DNA from: Edaphochlamys debaryana
Taxonomy: Eukaryota > Chlorophyta > Chlorophyceae > Chlamydomonadales
Length of the DNA stretch: 64,000 bases
Reading direction: 5' to 3'
Assembly: GCA_016858145.1 (NCBI GenBank)
Contig: JAEHOE010000006.1
Span: 1,302,001-1,366,000, forward strand
Below the pieces are notes generated by a model, which worked only from the letters and a program-made list of their open reading frames with translations, was not told the DNA's origin and searched no databases. The stretch's first letter is position 1. The number at the start of each line of letters is the position of its first letter. The position numbers were made by a program, and so were the translations under genes. Positions 1 to 19,279 of the stretch are shown piece after piece.

Positions 1-111
1 TGACCCGGGGAGGGGGGCCAGAGGCCGGCCCAACGTGGTCCACGCACAGCCTGCCGACCGTGCTGATCCGTGCGCCTACCCCTTCCCCTCGACGCCCCCA
101 CAACTCCCCAG

Positions 112-511
112 TCATGTGCGTGTACAGCCTACTATTCATGCGCTTCGCCTGGGAGGTGAGGATCCCGAAGCTCTGAATCCTGGATCCAACATCCTGCTGC
201 TACTTGCCTTCAGGGGCATGCCTAGCGGCTGCTACCTAGCCTTTGCCCGGTGCCCGAGCCCTGCTCCTCGCTACATCACCACCGCTCCGTCCCCGGCCCC
301 CTCCCGCAACACACGCCTGCCCCCACCCCCACCTCCCCAGGTCAAGCCCCGTAACTACCTGCTCCTGGCGTGCCACGCCTCCAACGAGGTGGTGCAGCTC
401 ACGCAGCTCAGCCGCTGGTACGCCTGGAGCTCAGCGCAGAAGGACGCGGGGGCGGTGCCCGCGCCGGCGGTCGCAGCGCCGGCCGCGGCCAAGGAGGCCG
501 GCAAGGCATGA
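112..511 (+). CDS. MPC1: Mitochondrial pyruvate carrier 1 (3' part)
   Basis: These are the last two coding exons, 112-155 and 341-511; the gene begins left of the window and bases 1-111 are the upstream intron. The protein is a subunit of the inner-membrane carrier that brings pyruvate into the mitochondrial matrix, working as a heterodimer with a second MPC protein. The first exon gives MCVYSLLFMRFAWE and joins in frame to VKPRNYLLLACHASNE. This is the family signature: a helix with YSL..FMRFA, then PRN, then ACH.xNE followed by QL.Q..R. An Ala/Pro/Lys-rich tail (AAPAAAKEAGKA) follows and is not part of the conserved core. Both junctions are GT-AG. Identification is secure from the motif block; the N-terminal amphipathic part is not visible. 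Confidence 0.9.
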
Positions 512-1562
512 GGGCCCCCTTGAGGCGCGTGGAGCGCTGGAGCTGTGTTGAGCTGCGGGAGCCCTGGCGCTGCTGAGGCCGCTGCGGGGTGCAGGGCGGG
601 GGCGGGTGGTGCGCAGAGCGCACGTTGAGCGGGAGAACGGACTGGCTTCGCGGTCATGCGTCATGCCGGTCGCGGTCGTGCCGCAGCCGTTCAGGCAGGG
701 CCGCGGTGCTGACCGCGAGCGGTGTGGATGCGGGGCTGATCGCACCAGGACCCGGGTGGGGGCGGGGTGCAAAGGCCTGGCGGAGCAGGGGCTTAAGGAG
801 ATGGCGCGTGCGGGGGCGTGGGCATTGGCGCGGAGCTGTACTGCTGCGGGGCTGATAGGGGATGGTGGCGATGCTTGGGCCTCGTGGCTGTGTACGTCGG
901 CTTACGGATGGAGAGGATGCTCGGAACTGTGTGTGTGTGTGGTGCATACGTGTGGATGAGGACATGGGTGATTGGTGGCTGGTTGGGGGGCTGAAGGCAG
1001 GACTGGGCCAGCGGTTGAGGTGACGATAACGCGCTGTGGGGCGGTCAGGCGGAGCAAAGGGGCTTGGTACGGTATAAAGCTGGCGCGTAGGAGGTTGTCA
1101 CCTGCCCTGGTCTCGTGGCTAGGCTGGCAGCTTCTGCCTTGTGTGCCTTGGGCTAGTGGTGGCGGGTGATTGTGGAAGATTGCAGCTGAGACCTGGGATT
1201 GGGTCGTGCCTGTAACGCTGTTGACTGTGCTGCAGGGCACCAGCCCACGTGCAGGTTGGATCGCGTGCGAAGGGGGGCCTGTGCTCGCAGCGGCCATGCA
1301 GCCTGGGGCGCGGGGGGCAGGCGGGGGCCTTCGCACTGGCGAGGAGGTGGCAGGGGTGATGGGTGGGAATCGCAAGGGAATGCAGCTGGCGGGGCGGGAA
1401 GGCGGTCAGGGGACATCCGCACGGGGGAGGACGGAGCCGGGGGGCAGTCGGGATTGGTGTGTCCGACAGCTTTTCATCGGACTTTGCGCCTTCTCCTGCG
1501 TGCCCCGCGACTGCTCCCGTCGACGACGGTACACTCTACAGCAGTAGCAAAGGACAGTAGCT
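512..1562. other. MPC1 3' UTR and promoter of the chitobiase gene
   Basis: No exon or conserved peptide seen. It holds the MPC1 3' UTR up to about 1230, with a short (GT)n run near 930, and then about 330 bp that must carry the chitobiase promoter and 5' UTR. I see no clear core promoter motif. Confidence 0.5.
1211..1215 (+). terminator. Probable poly(A) signal of MPC1
   Basis: TGTAA, the usual chlorophycean poly(A) signal. It is the first one downstream of the MPC1 stop (700 bp) and lies before the chitobiase start. Confidence 0.5.
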
Positions 1563-4500
1563 ATGTCCACGATACATTTTGCTGCGCTCGCGCTTGCGAT
1601 GCTTGCGACGTTTCGGCATCATGCGCAAGCGGTGCCGAGCAGAGCAGCAGGAGGAGCAGCCAAGGAGCTGAGCGGAGGCTCTGTGCAGCCGAACGCGGAG
1701 CTGGGAATGACAGGGTGTCCCTGTCAAAGGGCGGAGCAGTGCGCCTTCGTGGTGGGCGACCGCGAGCGGGAGGTGCGTGCCGACGCAACTCCGACACTCA
1801 AGCGGGCCCGGCCCGCTCCTGCCCCCCCCCCCCCTCCCCCGCGGCTTCCGGGCCCATCTAGGCTCTGGCTATACCGCCCCCGCCCAGCTGAACCTGCTCC
1901 TAGTCCCTCATCCTTGCATACCGTATGCACGCGTCTGAGCGGACCAGCTGACGAGGCCTGGGGTCCCGTGCCCCAGGCGTGCCGGGACAGCGTGAGGCCG
2001 CAAGGCCCCCCAAGGGGCGCTGCTCCCACTGCGCTAGAGGGCCCACCCAACACCTACCTCTTGCACCCCCCTCTTGCACCCCCTTGCACCCCCGCGCCAC
2101 AGTTCCTTGGCTTCTTCTACCCCGGCGACCAGCCCATCGACTCCATGCCCCTGCACCTGCTCTCCGACATGGCATGGGTGCCCCCGGAGCGCACGGACGT
2201 CTTATGCGCGGCGCACGCAGCGGGTGGGGCGGCGGGGCTTGGGGGAAGGCGGCGGGGCGGTGGGGCTTGGGGGCGCGCAACCGGTGGGGCCACTGGGACG
2301 GCGGGGCAGCGGGGCTTGGGGGCCGGCAGGGCGGCGGGGCTTGGGGGCCCGCGGGGGTTGGGAGTGGAATGAATGCAGGGAGCAGAGGCGGCGGAGCACC
2401 GATGAAGGCGGTGGGCGGCATAGAGAGACCGTGCATGGACCGGCACGTACACACGTAGGGCCTTCAGGGGCAGTGTCGGCCGGGTAGGGGGGGCTGGGCA
2501 GGTAGCGAGTGGTGACACCTGGACGTAGGTGAGCTACCCGGCTAAGTCGCCCTCACCTGCCCTGCCCCTGCCCCCGCCGTGCCCCTGCAGGGGTGCGGGT
2601 TGTACTCAACGCAGGGGACGTGGCGGCGGCCCTCGCGGACGACCCGCCGGGAGCGCGGAAGCAGTGGGTGAGAGGCAGTCAGAGCGGGTGGGAAGGTCGG
2701 GGTGTGTGTGTGAGGAGAGATGTGTTGTGAGGGCCGGAGAGACCCGCCACTGACGCAAAGGCGGAGCGGGGCCGAGACTCCCCGGTTGGCTGCGGGCGGC
2801 CGGCGCGAAGCGCTGGTTTGGAGCAGGGCAGAGTGGATCTTCGCTCATTCCCCTTGCCTCAGATTGACTCCAAGGTGGATCTGGCCAGGAGATACTTCTA
2901 TGACGGTGGGAGTGCAGTGCTGACGGGGCCGGGTGGGCTCTGGGCTTCCAAGGTATCCAAGACACGGGCACCGTCTCAGAAGGAGAGGGCATGGCCGCGG
3001 CCCCTACATGTCACGCCCTGAGCCTCCCCGTGGTGCCTAACCCACATGCCCACGCCACCACACTAGGTATCAACTTTGACTACGAAGAGGCCGCGCAGGT
3101 GCGCGGGCAAGCAGGGGCAGGCCCTATTTGGGATGAACCGCAGCATCTCTGCCAACACGTCACTCTTCTAGCTTGCCCAAAAAGGGCCGTGCTACACCCT
3201 ACCACTCTCTCCGCCCGGCCGTCAAAGGCCAGGCAGACGCTTAAGCCCTTGGCCTCGGCTGCCTGCCTCGCCCGTAAAGTTTCCTCACATCTTTGCCCCT
3301 TCGCCGGACTGCCTTGCCCCAGATGTTCTCCGACCTGTCGTACAACTACACCGCCCTCGTACGGCAAACGTCGGTGGCTTTCAAGAAGCTCAATCCGGCG
3401 GCGCAGGTAGGCGAGCGCGGCCATGCTGTCCATCAACCCAACTCAACCCCCGACCCCAAGGCTCCCTGCCGGCTGCTGCAAGGCTCCGCCGCCCCTTCTC
3501 TCTCGCCCTGCACTCTCCCTAGCCTGAACATGCCGTAGCCATGCCCCAAACCCCGATGGGCCCCCTTCCCCTTCTCTTCGATGAAAGATGCAAAGCGAGA
3601 CCCTAGCTCCCCTTTACGCGGACAGCACCCTCCTTACCACCTACGCATACCCACTGCATCGCAACCGGCCCTCTGGGACTTCCAGCCTCCCCACCCAGGT
3701 CACGCCGGGTTACGGCCCACACGTCCCCTCCCCCCTCCCTTTCACACCCCTTCCCGACCCAGATCACGGTGGACGTGCCCTGGGCGCCCTTCGGCAACGA
3801 TGGCCGGGACTATGACTACGTGGGGCTGGGGGCGGCGGCAGATCGACTACTTGTCATGTCGTACGACATGCAGGCACAGGCGAGTGAGGGGGAGGGGGGG
3901 GGAAGATGCGTGTGTGAGGGCCGGTTGGTGAACGCGGAGACGGCCTGCTTTGAACGTCAACCCCCACCTGCCTTTCTCCACGCATGCATTCCACAGATCT
4001 ACGGCCGCTGTGCTGCGGCCGCCAACAGCCCACTGCCGCTGGTGGGTGGGAGCATCTCAGGGGAGCAGGGGCGGGCCTCCTGCAGGAGCCTAACTGCACG
4101 CGACAACGCCCCAGCCGAGCCGGGGGCGCACGGCCACCTTCGCACCCGCTTCCTGCCTGCGCCCTCGTGCATGCCACCCTACCCCGCTGCCCCCAGATCG
4201 CCAAGGGGCTGCAGCAGTACCTGGACCTCAGGATTCCGCCCGCCAAGCTGCTGCTGGGAGTGGCATGGTGAGCGTGCGGCGCGTGCGGGGCATCGGGGGC
4301 CAGGCCACACTTAATGAGCGTCGTACGCGCGCCACGAAAGACCACCTAAACTCCCATTTCCCGGCGAACGGCTGAGGGGCGCGTTGTTGAGGACTCTCTC
4401 TCGGACGTCCCCTCCACTCCTAGAACCACCCCCCTGCCCCCCCCCCCAACCCAAGGTACGGCTACGTGTACCCGTGCGAGCCGGACGCGCAGGGCCGGCC

Positions 4501-5807
4501 CCCCTCCCCCCGCACCGACGTGTGCCTGCTCCCCCCCACGGAGGTGAGAGCACGTGTCTCGGGACAAAGGGCCAAGGCACGGGCTGCGTACGTAGTTGCC
4601 ACCCACAACACACCTCGCGCACAACCCCGAGCATCCAAACACACCGGGAGCAAACCCCACGCCCACACGTTCACAAGGCCCAAACCTTGCTCCCAGGCCT
4701 CCCCCTCCCCAGCCGCTCGGAATATGCAGCTGAGCGTGGAATTGCGTTGCGCTCTGCGTTGAGTTGCGTGCACGGCTGTTGCGCAGCTGCAGGGCATGCG
4801 CCGAATGGTGGGCTGGGGGCGAGCCTGCCCCTGCCACCGTGCCCTCACCGGTGCTGCTTTACTCTCTCAGCCCATGCCCTCACCACTCCCCAGTCCCCAC
4901 CTGCTCACTGTCTGCCCCCTGGCCCGCCTTGCCCCAGTACCGGGGTGCGCCCTGCAGCGACGCCGCGGGGCAGCAGTGGGACTACAAGCAGGTCATGGGC
5001 CGTGAGCGGGGGCCGGGGGCACTAGGGGTAGGGGGAGAGCGGGGCAAGGCGTGCTGAGGCACGGAGCGCGAGGTGGTTTTGCGAGAACCACTGGGAAGTA
5101 ACGCCCGCCGGTATGCCCGCACGCACCATGTTTAGAAGGAGGCCATGGAGCAGCCCGCAGACCATTTGCTCCCGCCCCCGGCCCCCCAGTGCTCCGCTCC
5201 GGGCGCAACACCACTGCGCCGCTGTGGGACCCCCTCGGGCAGAGCCCGCGCTTCAACGCGCGGCTGCCGGGGCAGGAGGGCATCGTGCAGGTGTGGGAGT
5301 GTGGCGGCATCGATGGGGTGGGGGGCCGGGTGGCGTGTCCGTGTGGTGCCGGGACTGTGGGGTCTGCTGACCATTGGAGGACAGTCTTGACACGCGCCGG
5401 GCGTGCACGACGACCCACACGTCCCGACGCTGTGCGAAGTATGCGCAGGTAGAGGGCAGGGATCAGGGATCGACGCGTTTCGGGCTCTTCAGCCCTCTCG
5501 TTACGGCGCCGGCGCCTCCCGCCTGCGATGCCTTTGCCCCTCCCCATCGCCCGTCACCCGTGTCTCCTCTGCCCCGGCTTAGGTGTGGCACGAATCCCCG
5601 TCCAGCCTGGCCCTGCGCTACGCCCTGGCCGCCCGGCTGGGGCTCCGGGGGGTGGGCTCCTGGAACCTGGGCTGCTTGGACCACGGGGCGGGGGCGGAGC
5701 CGGAGGCGGCGGCGGAGGCGGAGGCGATGTGGGAAGCGGTGCGGGAGTACGTGGAGGGAGAGGGGGCGGGGGCGGGAGTGCGGGTGGGGGCGAAGGCGGA
5801 GCGATAA
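1563..5807 (+). CDS. CTBS: Di-N-acetylchitobiase-like glycosidase (GH18)
   Basis: Thirteen exons: 1563-1772, 2103-2223, 2591-2667, 2863-2905, 3067-3098, 3323-3406, 3763-3879, 3997-4041, 4197-4267, 4456-4543, 4938-5001, 5190-5290, 5583-5807; 425 aa. Chitobiase releases GlcNAc from the reducing end of chitobiose cores during glycoprotein breakdown in lysosomes. Residues 1-23 form a signal peptide. The GH18 catalytic motif is DGINFDYE, with Glu157 as proton donor. Further matches to animal chitobiase are GCPC (51-54), the MSYDMQ strand, WYGYVYPC, YRGAPCSDAAG, VWHESP and SWNLGCLDH near 378. All junctions keep frame; the intron after 3879 starts with GC. Length is close to the animal enzyme (about 385 aa) plus a longer N-terminus and a Glu/Ala-rich C-terminus. 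The likely location is a lytic vacuole or the outside. The donor after 5001 was chosen by phase. Confidence 0.9.
2224..2355 (+). repeat. GC-rich minisatellite in chitobiase intron 2
   Basis: About four imperfect copies of a unit resembling GGCGGGGCTTGGGGG lie directly after the exon 2 donor. It is intronic, with no coding sense. Confidence 0.7.
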
Positions 5808-7538
5808 GAGTGAATGAGTTACATCAGTGGCTTCAGTGCCCAAACGTGCCATGTGGGTACCTCGGCACAGCCCGCGGTAGGGAGGAGGTGGTGGCGGGAG
5901 GGCTGGCGCTGCGGGTGGGAATGGGGGGATGCAGGGATGCAGTATGGCTTGAGCTGAGTTTGCCGGCTGGGGCGCTGGGCGTCTGCAGGGCTGAGGGTGT
6001 GTCGGTGCCGTCTGCCGTGGTGGGAATACGGGGGTGCTGATAGCTGCCAAGGGCATCGGGCTCGAGGAAGCCAGGGGCTGGCGGCACGATTGAGGTTCAC
6101 CACCCAACTGGAGTTTGCTGTGGTTTCTCGACGATAAGAACAGGGGAGTCACTCACGCGGCATCAGGTGCAGCTTACTGGCTCAGCTGCAGAGGAACGGG
6201 GTGCAAGGCTGCCGCCGGGAAGGTGGTGCCCTGCGCGCCCTGCAGTCCAAACGCCCGTGCGCCGACTGGGCGGCACCCTGGCGTGCTGCGACGGCGGCAC
6301 CACCACCAGCTGCCTGTATGTGTAATGGGGTCTGACCCTACGTCTGCGTCTAGTTATCGCTGTGGGAGACGAAGCAGCAATATGCACGTATGCCGGAACA
6401 CCACCGTGAAAGGCAGTGCAAGATGAGTGCCACACACACACGGGCACGTCTTCGTCCAGCGCTGTATCCGCACAGAAGAGGGACACGTAATATATACGCC
6501 CATAGCGAATTACAGAGAAACGCGCAGAAGTGTTTTGGGGCCAGCTGAACCTGTTGAGGCAACCAGACGAGCGGCAGTCAGTGCACGCCAGCGCAGTGTG
6601 TATTTAGTTAGGCTACAGCGGCCTATAGGGCGAGGCGCGGCGAGCACCGGCGCATTGCCCTGCCAAGAGTGTGCAAAGGACGGCCTCGGCGCGACAGCCT
6701 CGAGACGTATCTACTAGAGCGGTGTGGACGGAGCGTGCTTGCTGGACAGGTGCGGCGAGGTGAGGCGAGCGCGATGCACAGCCCGACCGACGCCTTTCGC
6801 GACCGGTTTATAGCTAGCTCACGAATTCAGGTGACAATTCTTAGCTCCAGGGGACATGTTGGGTCGCGTTCGACCGACAGTCGATACCTGGACATTCACG
6901 CGGGGTCGCCATTAGCGCGCCGAGGCTCGGCCAGCGAGCCAGGGCTTCCGTCCTTGAGCCAGGCGACCATTTAAGCATCCCGGGGCCTCCAAGGTGTAGA
7001 CAAGCCTTGGATAAAGGTGCCGCCGGGTCCCGTGCAGGGCGCCCTGCTTGCTGGCGGAGGTGATATGGCGCTTGGCGGAGCGGGGCGTTCTGGCCTCAGC
7101 GGCGATGCTCCCCCACGGATGGAAGCCAAAGTACTTTGAGGGAGGGTAAGTTCAGGGTCGAAGGGGCAGGGGCCGGTGTGCCCTGGGTGGCAGGGGCTCA
7201 CACGCCTGTGTGTGATGTTGCCGCCCTGCGGAGTGCCGCTGCCGCTGGGGGCTTGAGGGGCCAGGCTCTCGGGGTCAACGGCGCAACGTGCATAGAGGCA
7301 TACGCACAGTGCATAGCGCTGGAAGGAGGCGGCAGGGTCGCCATGCCCGCCCTGCACCCCACTCTGCGCTGTCCTGCCGCGCCCTGCTCTGCCCCGCCCA
7401 GCCCTGGGGGCCTAGCTCCTCCCTTGTCCAACGCGCCTTGCCCCGCCCCACCCCGTGGTTGCCTCCCCTGCGCACAGGCGGCGCTAAGCGCGCTGCTCCC
7501 TGTGCGGCCCTGCGCCCGGGGCTGACGCTACACCGCGG
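5808..7538. other. Chitobiase 3' UTR and CDKL kinase promoter region
   Basis: The 3' UTR runs to about 6340. The next 1.2 kb shows no exon, repeat array or RNA gene that I can support. It is less GC-rich between about 6400 and 6950. Confidence 0.5.
6321..6325 (+). terminator. Probable poly(A) signal of the chitobiase gene
   Basis: TGTAA 514 bp after the stop codon, the first one in the 3' region. Confidence 0.55.
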
Positions 7539-14509
<6,971 letters not shown>

Positions 14510-15885
14510 GAGAGGCCGGCGGGACGGAGCTCGCAAATCTGGGGCTGAAGCTGGCCAGAGGTGCTGCCGAGTCTTGTGGAAGCAGAGAGAGGGTCCAGCC
14601 TGTGAGGGGCTGTCAGCAAGAGGAGGGGCGATTATGCATTCGCTGCAGCTTGCGGCGACGGACATTCTGAGCGCGGGCTGCGAGAGGCCCCAGGGGCCTT
14701 CGGCGCTCAGTCGAGATGCATTGCGGCGTCGCCAGATGAAGAGGTGAATACAGCGGGCGCGTCCAGAGGGACGATTGTTTGGTTGAGGAGCGGACCTGCA
14801 ACGGATGTCAATGCGGTGCCAGCCTCTTGACGGAGGGCTGCGGTTGCAGCGGTGGATGGAGAGGCGGGGACGCGAGAGGACCGGGCATTTGGCTGGGGAA
14901 GCGCACGGCTGCGCTCCTGGGCTGGGTGCCAGGTGCCGATGTGTGGCTCGAGGGCGGGCCAGGGGGCTGGCAGGTGGATGGGGGTACAAATAAGCGAGGC
15001 GTGACGCGTGCGCAGCGTTCTTTTGTCGGGGATTGCAGGCGGGCTCACATGGGGCCGTCGCGGAGGGCCATGCATGCTTGGTCGAATGAGTGTGTGGCTG
15101 TGGTGGATGCGGTGATCATGAGTATGGGGTATTCTATCAGGCAGGGGTGTGCGGCCTGAGACTGGCGGCGAGAGGCTAGGCCACGGCTGCGGCGTACAGG
15201 CGTTGAAACCGGTGCCTGTTTGCTGTTGTTGTGCAGAAAAGTCGCGGTTTGCAATCTCTTGGCTGCTACCGTGTGTGGCCGGACAGCAGGCAGTCAGCGT
15301 TGGGCACGTACTGAGCGGCTGGCCGTCATAAACATAATTCACAGGCGTTATTCCTTGCGTCAAGGGAAACCTATCAACCTTTGTCGGTTGTTTTGGCGTG
15401 GGGTGGTCGGGATCTGGCCCGCGGGCAGAGTTTGGCGGTCGAGTATACGACCACGTGTTTCTGCAAGTTGCATGTGCGGTTGCCGCGGGCTTCCAGTGCG
15501 GTATACTACCATCGACTTTGGGGGACCAGAGGGAAGGAAGTGCCGCTGGCAGCTCGTCCAGATTGCACGACGGGGCGGCGTGGTGATGAAGGCCGCAGGA
15601 GAGGCGGGGAGAGGCGGGTTCGTGGTGACCCATGCGCCTTCATGAGAGCCCCCGCTTTCGCTTAAGAGCAGCCGCGTCCCCACGCTTCGCCATCACCAGC
15701 CACCCGCGGCACACAGCCGCTACCTTGGCCGACTGCCGCCGACATGGCCGCAGCCCTTGGCGTGAGCGCCTAGCGCGCACCTCCCGTTGCCTACACAGCC
15801 GCCCGCAAGAAGGAGGAGGGCTGCTGAGGGAGGGGAGGAGTTTTGAGGCTTGGAGGGGCAGTGTGGGCTGGGCAGCCTTGGCAGT

Positions 15886-15890
15886 TGTAA
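15886..15890 (+). terminator. Possible poly(A) signal of the CDKL gene
   Basis: TGTAA 1.4 kb after the stop, the first one seen. The implied 3' UTR is long but stays clear of the convergent rhodanese gene. Confidence 0.4.
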
Positions 15891-16162
15891 GCAATTGCAA
15901 AGAGACTAGCCCCCCAATGCAATGGTCCAGCCGTGTGGGCCCCCCGTTGAGCGGGGCAAGCAAGCCCCGACTGCGTGAGAGGTCTCCTCACGTCTTCACG
16001 TGACCTTGGGTGCCTCCGACTGCCGACCTTCACGTTAACGTCCGCTGGTCGCGCTGGACCCAATCCCCGTCCAGAAAGGAGGCGAGGCCCAAGAGCCGTG
16101 GCGTGCGCGAGCCAGGCCCAGGCAGGCCGCCGGCAGGGGGCATGTCGCTCGAGAGGGATGGT

Positions 16163-16167
16163 TTACA
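16163..16167 (-). terminator. Probable poly(A) signal of the rhodanese gene
   Basis: TTACA on + is TGTAA on -. It lies about 480 bp downstream of the - strand stop codon. Confidence 0.5.
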
Positions 16168-16645
16168 GCGCAACTTGCCCCAGCCATCGACACGAGGCGC
16201 GTGCGCCCTCCCTCCAGCGCCGTCCACCACTCCGCCGCCACCGTGGCCCTACGTGGCAGCCCCATGGCCCTGCGGTATCCTGCCCCGCGCGTGTCAGCCA
16301 AAGCCCAGGAACGAGGGAGGGAACACCAAGCATGCTCTCTCGCAACACCACTCCAAGCGCAACACCATTTTCCTGCCAGCGTCACCAGCATCCCACGGGC
16401 ACCAACTACGGAAGGTATACCCGCATTCACAGCAGCCCTTTGGCTACCCTCAGTAGCGTCTCTCAGTATTATCAGAAAGGTTATCTCTCGACCCCGTAAG
16501 GGTGTATACAAGCATTCGCCGCATGCCGCTCATACTCACTGCTGCTCTCAAAACTCCATCCATGAGCCGTCGAGTCGCGCAACGCGCTTCTCAGCGCCCC
16601 GTAGCCCCAACCGCGGCCCACAAGGTCCCTGCGCCCCGGCGCCGC

Positions 16646-19279
16646 TCACTTGCGGGCACCCGCGGGAACCACCGGCTCGTCCGCCGCCTGCGGGGGGGTG
16701 GGGGTGGCGGACCTCAGCATACGAGTACATCCCCCGTGGCAAGTGCACGGCTGCAGAAGGCCCCAGCACATCCGCACAAGCCTGGCCACGCCTGGACTGG
16801 GCACCAGCGAGAACGCGGCAACCAGGGTGCTTGCGCCCAGTCCCCTCATGTGCCCTGAACCCGCTCCGACCCCCCCGCTCCCTACCATGGGCGTGCGGCC
16901 GATCTCGGGCTTGTACTCGCCCTGGATGGGCAGCCCCGCCTTGAACCAGCCGAACACACCACGGTCTGGGGCAGGAGGGCCGCACACGCGCAGACACAAT
17001 CTCAGGGAACTGCATTGCTGGCCCACCTCCGGCAATCCTGCCGCATCCCTCGGGCTCATTCCCCGCATGCCGCCAACCTCCTCCCGGAATCTCAGAGCTG
17101 TCGTGCCTCGTCCGCCCGCTGCCATCCCTCGGGCCCATTCTCTCGCGCTGCTCCTCTGCGCATGAGTGCATGACCCATGCCACCACCCACCACCACCCAC
17201 CGAGGTGCGCAACCTTGTCCAGGGCCCCCCCGGACAGAGCAAGGTAGGCTGCCTGTGCGGGGGTGGACATGAAAGGCACAAGACACACAGGGCCAGACCT
17301 CAGCACAGCTCCGCGTCAAACATCCAGATCCCAGCCCCCCCCCCCCCCGGACGGGCAGGCACGTGACAGACCCCCCGATGCCCCCCGGCTGCATCAGCCC
17401 ACAACCCATTCAGCGTTCAGCCTTCGACCTCCGCAGCCCGCCATCCAGCCATCCACCCCCACCCCCGCACCTGCAGGCTGCGGCTGGGCTTGCCGCAGGG
17501 GAAGTTGACCGAGGGCTTGAGCGTGCCGCCGGCCTCGCACATGGTGATGACGCCCTGGCCACGTGCGGGCAGGGTGGGGTGCGTGGGGTGTGCGTGGCAT
17601 TGGGTGGAGGCCAGGGGGTGCAGAAGGCCTCGAGAAGGCATGGCTAAGTTGGCTGCTCAGGCGTTGGGGCCAGCCGCACGTTCCCGCGGCCCGCACAGCA
17701 ACACGCCCATCCGCCGGTAGCCGCAAACGAAGCACCCACCTTGCCCTTGGCGATCTCCTCAATCTGGTAGGAAGTAAGGGGCAAGGTAGAGTGAATTAGG
17801 GGCAAGACAGCGTGACAAGTTTGCAGAGAGATTGCTGGTCTAAGCTCTAGCACTATCGCGGTTGCCGTCGGTAACCAAGCTTGCCAAGCCACCCGATGCC
17901 ACCATTGCCCGGGCCTGCCAGGGTGCCAGCCCAGCAACACCCACACCCCTTCCCATCCGCCGCACCCCTTGCACCCCGCAACCCCAGCACCTGGTCCAGG
18001 AACAGGGGGTTGGGGTCCACGGGGCTCACGCCGTTGGCCCTGCGAGAGTGAAAGTGGAGTGAAGTGGAGTGAAGATGCACAACGGTCGAGTAGAGGTAAC
18101 CGCACGCCCAGGCCGCAAGGCGGCAGGCGAGGCAGCGGATAAACGCACTCATTCTCCTTTATATCCTCCCTTTCCCAGCTCCTACATGTAGAAGAGGGCC
18201 TTGAAGACGCGGCGCGTGTCAACGTTGTTGAAGCCGATGGTCTGCAATCAACGGGGGAGGGGGTGGGGCGCAGGCGCCAGACGGGCGTTGCTTGCTGCCA
18301 CCAGCGTCCGTCACGTCACCCTGGCAAGAGGCCCGGGAGCCTCTGAACCGCTGCCCCGTGTGCCGTGTGTGCGCCCTCGGCCGCCACGTGCACACCCGCA
18401 CCCGCACTGGCACCCAGATCCCGGCAGCAAAGCCGAGCTTTTGGGCCCCACCTCGTAGAGGGGAGCCGACAGCGCCCCCTGGGGGGTGCCCTTCTGGTGC
18501 TGCTCCGTGAGGCGGCAGTCCACGAGGACCCACTCGCCTGCGGCAGGTTCCCCCAGGAGGACGAAAGGGGAATGCAAAGAAGGGGAGATTCAGAGGCGCG
18601 CCGGACGTATGTTCCTCCAGCCGTAATGCCCGGGGCGTAGTTGGCGGGGAATCGCCGTTGCCCCTCTTCTTTGGCTCCCAACCTCGTCACACACACACAC
18701 ACCCGACGCCCACACTCCTTGCCCCCCGGAGCGCTCCCGTGCCTTTATGCCGCTATTGGTCCATCTGGGCCTATGCGATCTGGGTGACCACCTGCCCGAC
18801 GTGCACGTCGGGTATCTTTCAAGGCTCCCCGGCTGCGTCTTCAACTGCCACGAACCCACGCTGCAACCCCCTACCTTCCCCGAGTCGCCCCCAGCATTCC
18901 CGAGCTTTCCCCTACGGTATTAATGTAAGGTATCCCTTAAGCTCCTAGATCTTCGTTTGGACCTCCTGCAGGCCATCTGGGTTGAGAAGCCCACGCACCA
19001 GAGGCGATACGGGCCTGCGCCTCCTCGGCGCTGATCGATGGCACCTGCTTGTCCTTGAGGTACTGCCACATCTCTGGCCTGAGCAGATCCAGGAGCGGCT
19101 TCAGTACGGGCCCACAGAACTGTGGATGGCCATCGCGACTCATGATGAGCCAGCGTAACATACCAGCGAGGGAACTCCTTGGGCAGCGACTTGTTCGGGG
19201 TGGCGCGGGCGACCACACGCGCGCGCTGGCTCGTGGCCCGCGCAGGGCGAGCCGTGAGAGTGTTGCGCTGGGCCAGCAT
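16646..19279 (-). CDS. Chloroplast rhodanese-like domain protein
   Basis: Ten exons, 5' to 3': 19279-19164, 19078-18999, 18537-18452, 18241-18186, 18039-17991, 17763-17740, 17554-17471, 17252-17201, 16965-16886, 16687-16646; 222 aa. The first 30 or so residues (MLAQRNTLTARPAR...) are basic and Ser/Thr/Ala-rich without acids, as in algal chloroplast transit peptides. The body follows plant chloroplast rhodaneses of the STR14 type: PSISAEEAQARI, EWVLVDCRLTEQH, GALSAPLYE, NPLFLD, ITMCEAGGTLKPS, SRSLQAAYLALSGG and GVFGWFKAGLP. Cys143 sits at the active-site loop position, so sulfur transfer is possible, though the substrate is unknown. Length matches the plant protein. All splice phases agree, including a 24-nt exon coding IEEIAKGK. 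No transmembrane helix is seen. Confidence 0.9.

Larger units (their letters stand above)
14510..16645. other. Convergent 3' regions of the CDKL and rhodanese genes
   Basis: No exon is supported here. The two converging transcripts probably end at TGTAA 15886 (+) and its complement at 16163 (-), leaving roughly 270 bp between the signals. Confidence 0.5.

Noticed and set aside
1071..1080. GGTATAAAGC as a TATA box for the chitobiase gene
   Set aside because: It lies upstream of the probable MPC1 poly(A) signal and 490 bp before the start codon, so the link is not supported.
14707..15633. A 308-residue open frame on - within the CDKL 3' region
   Set aside because: The composition is Pro/Thr/His-rich without any domain, it has no exon-intron context, and it overlaps the probable 3' UTR.
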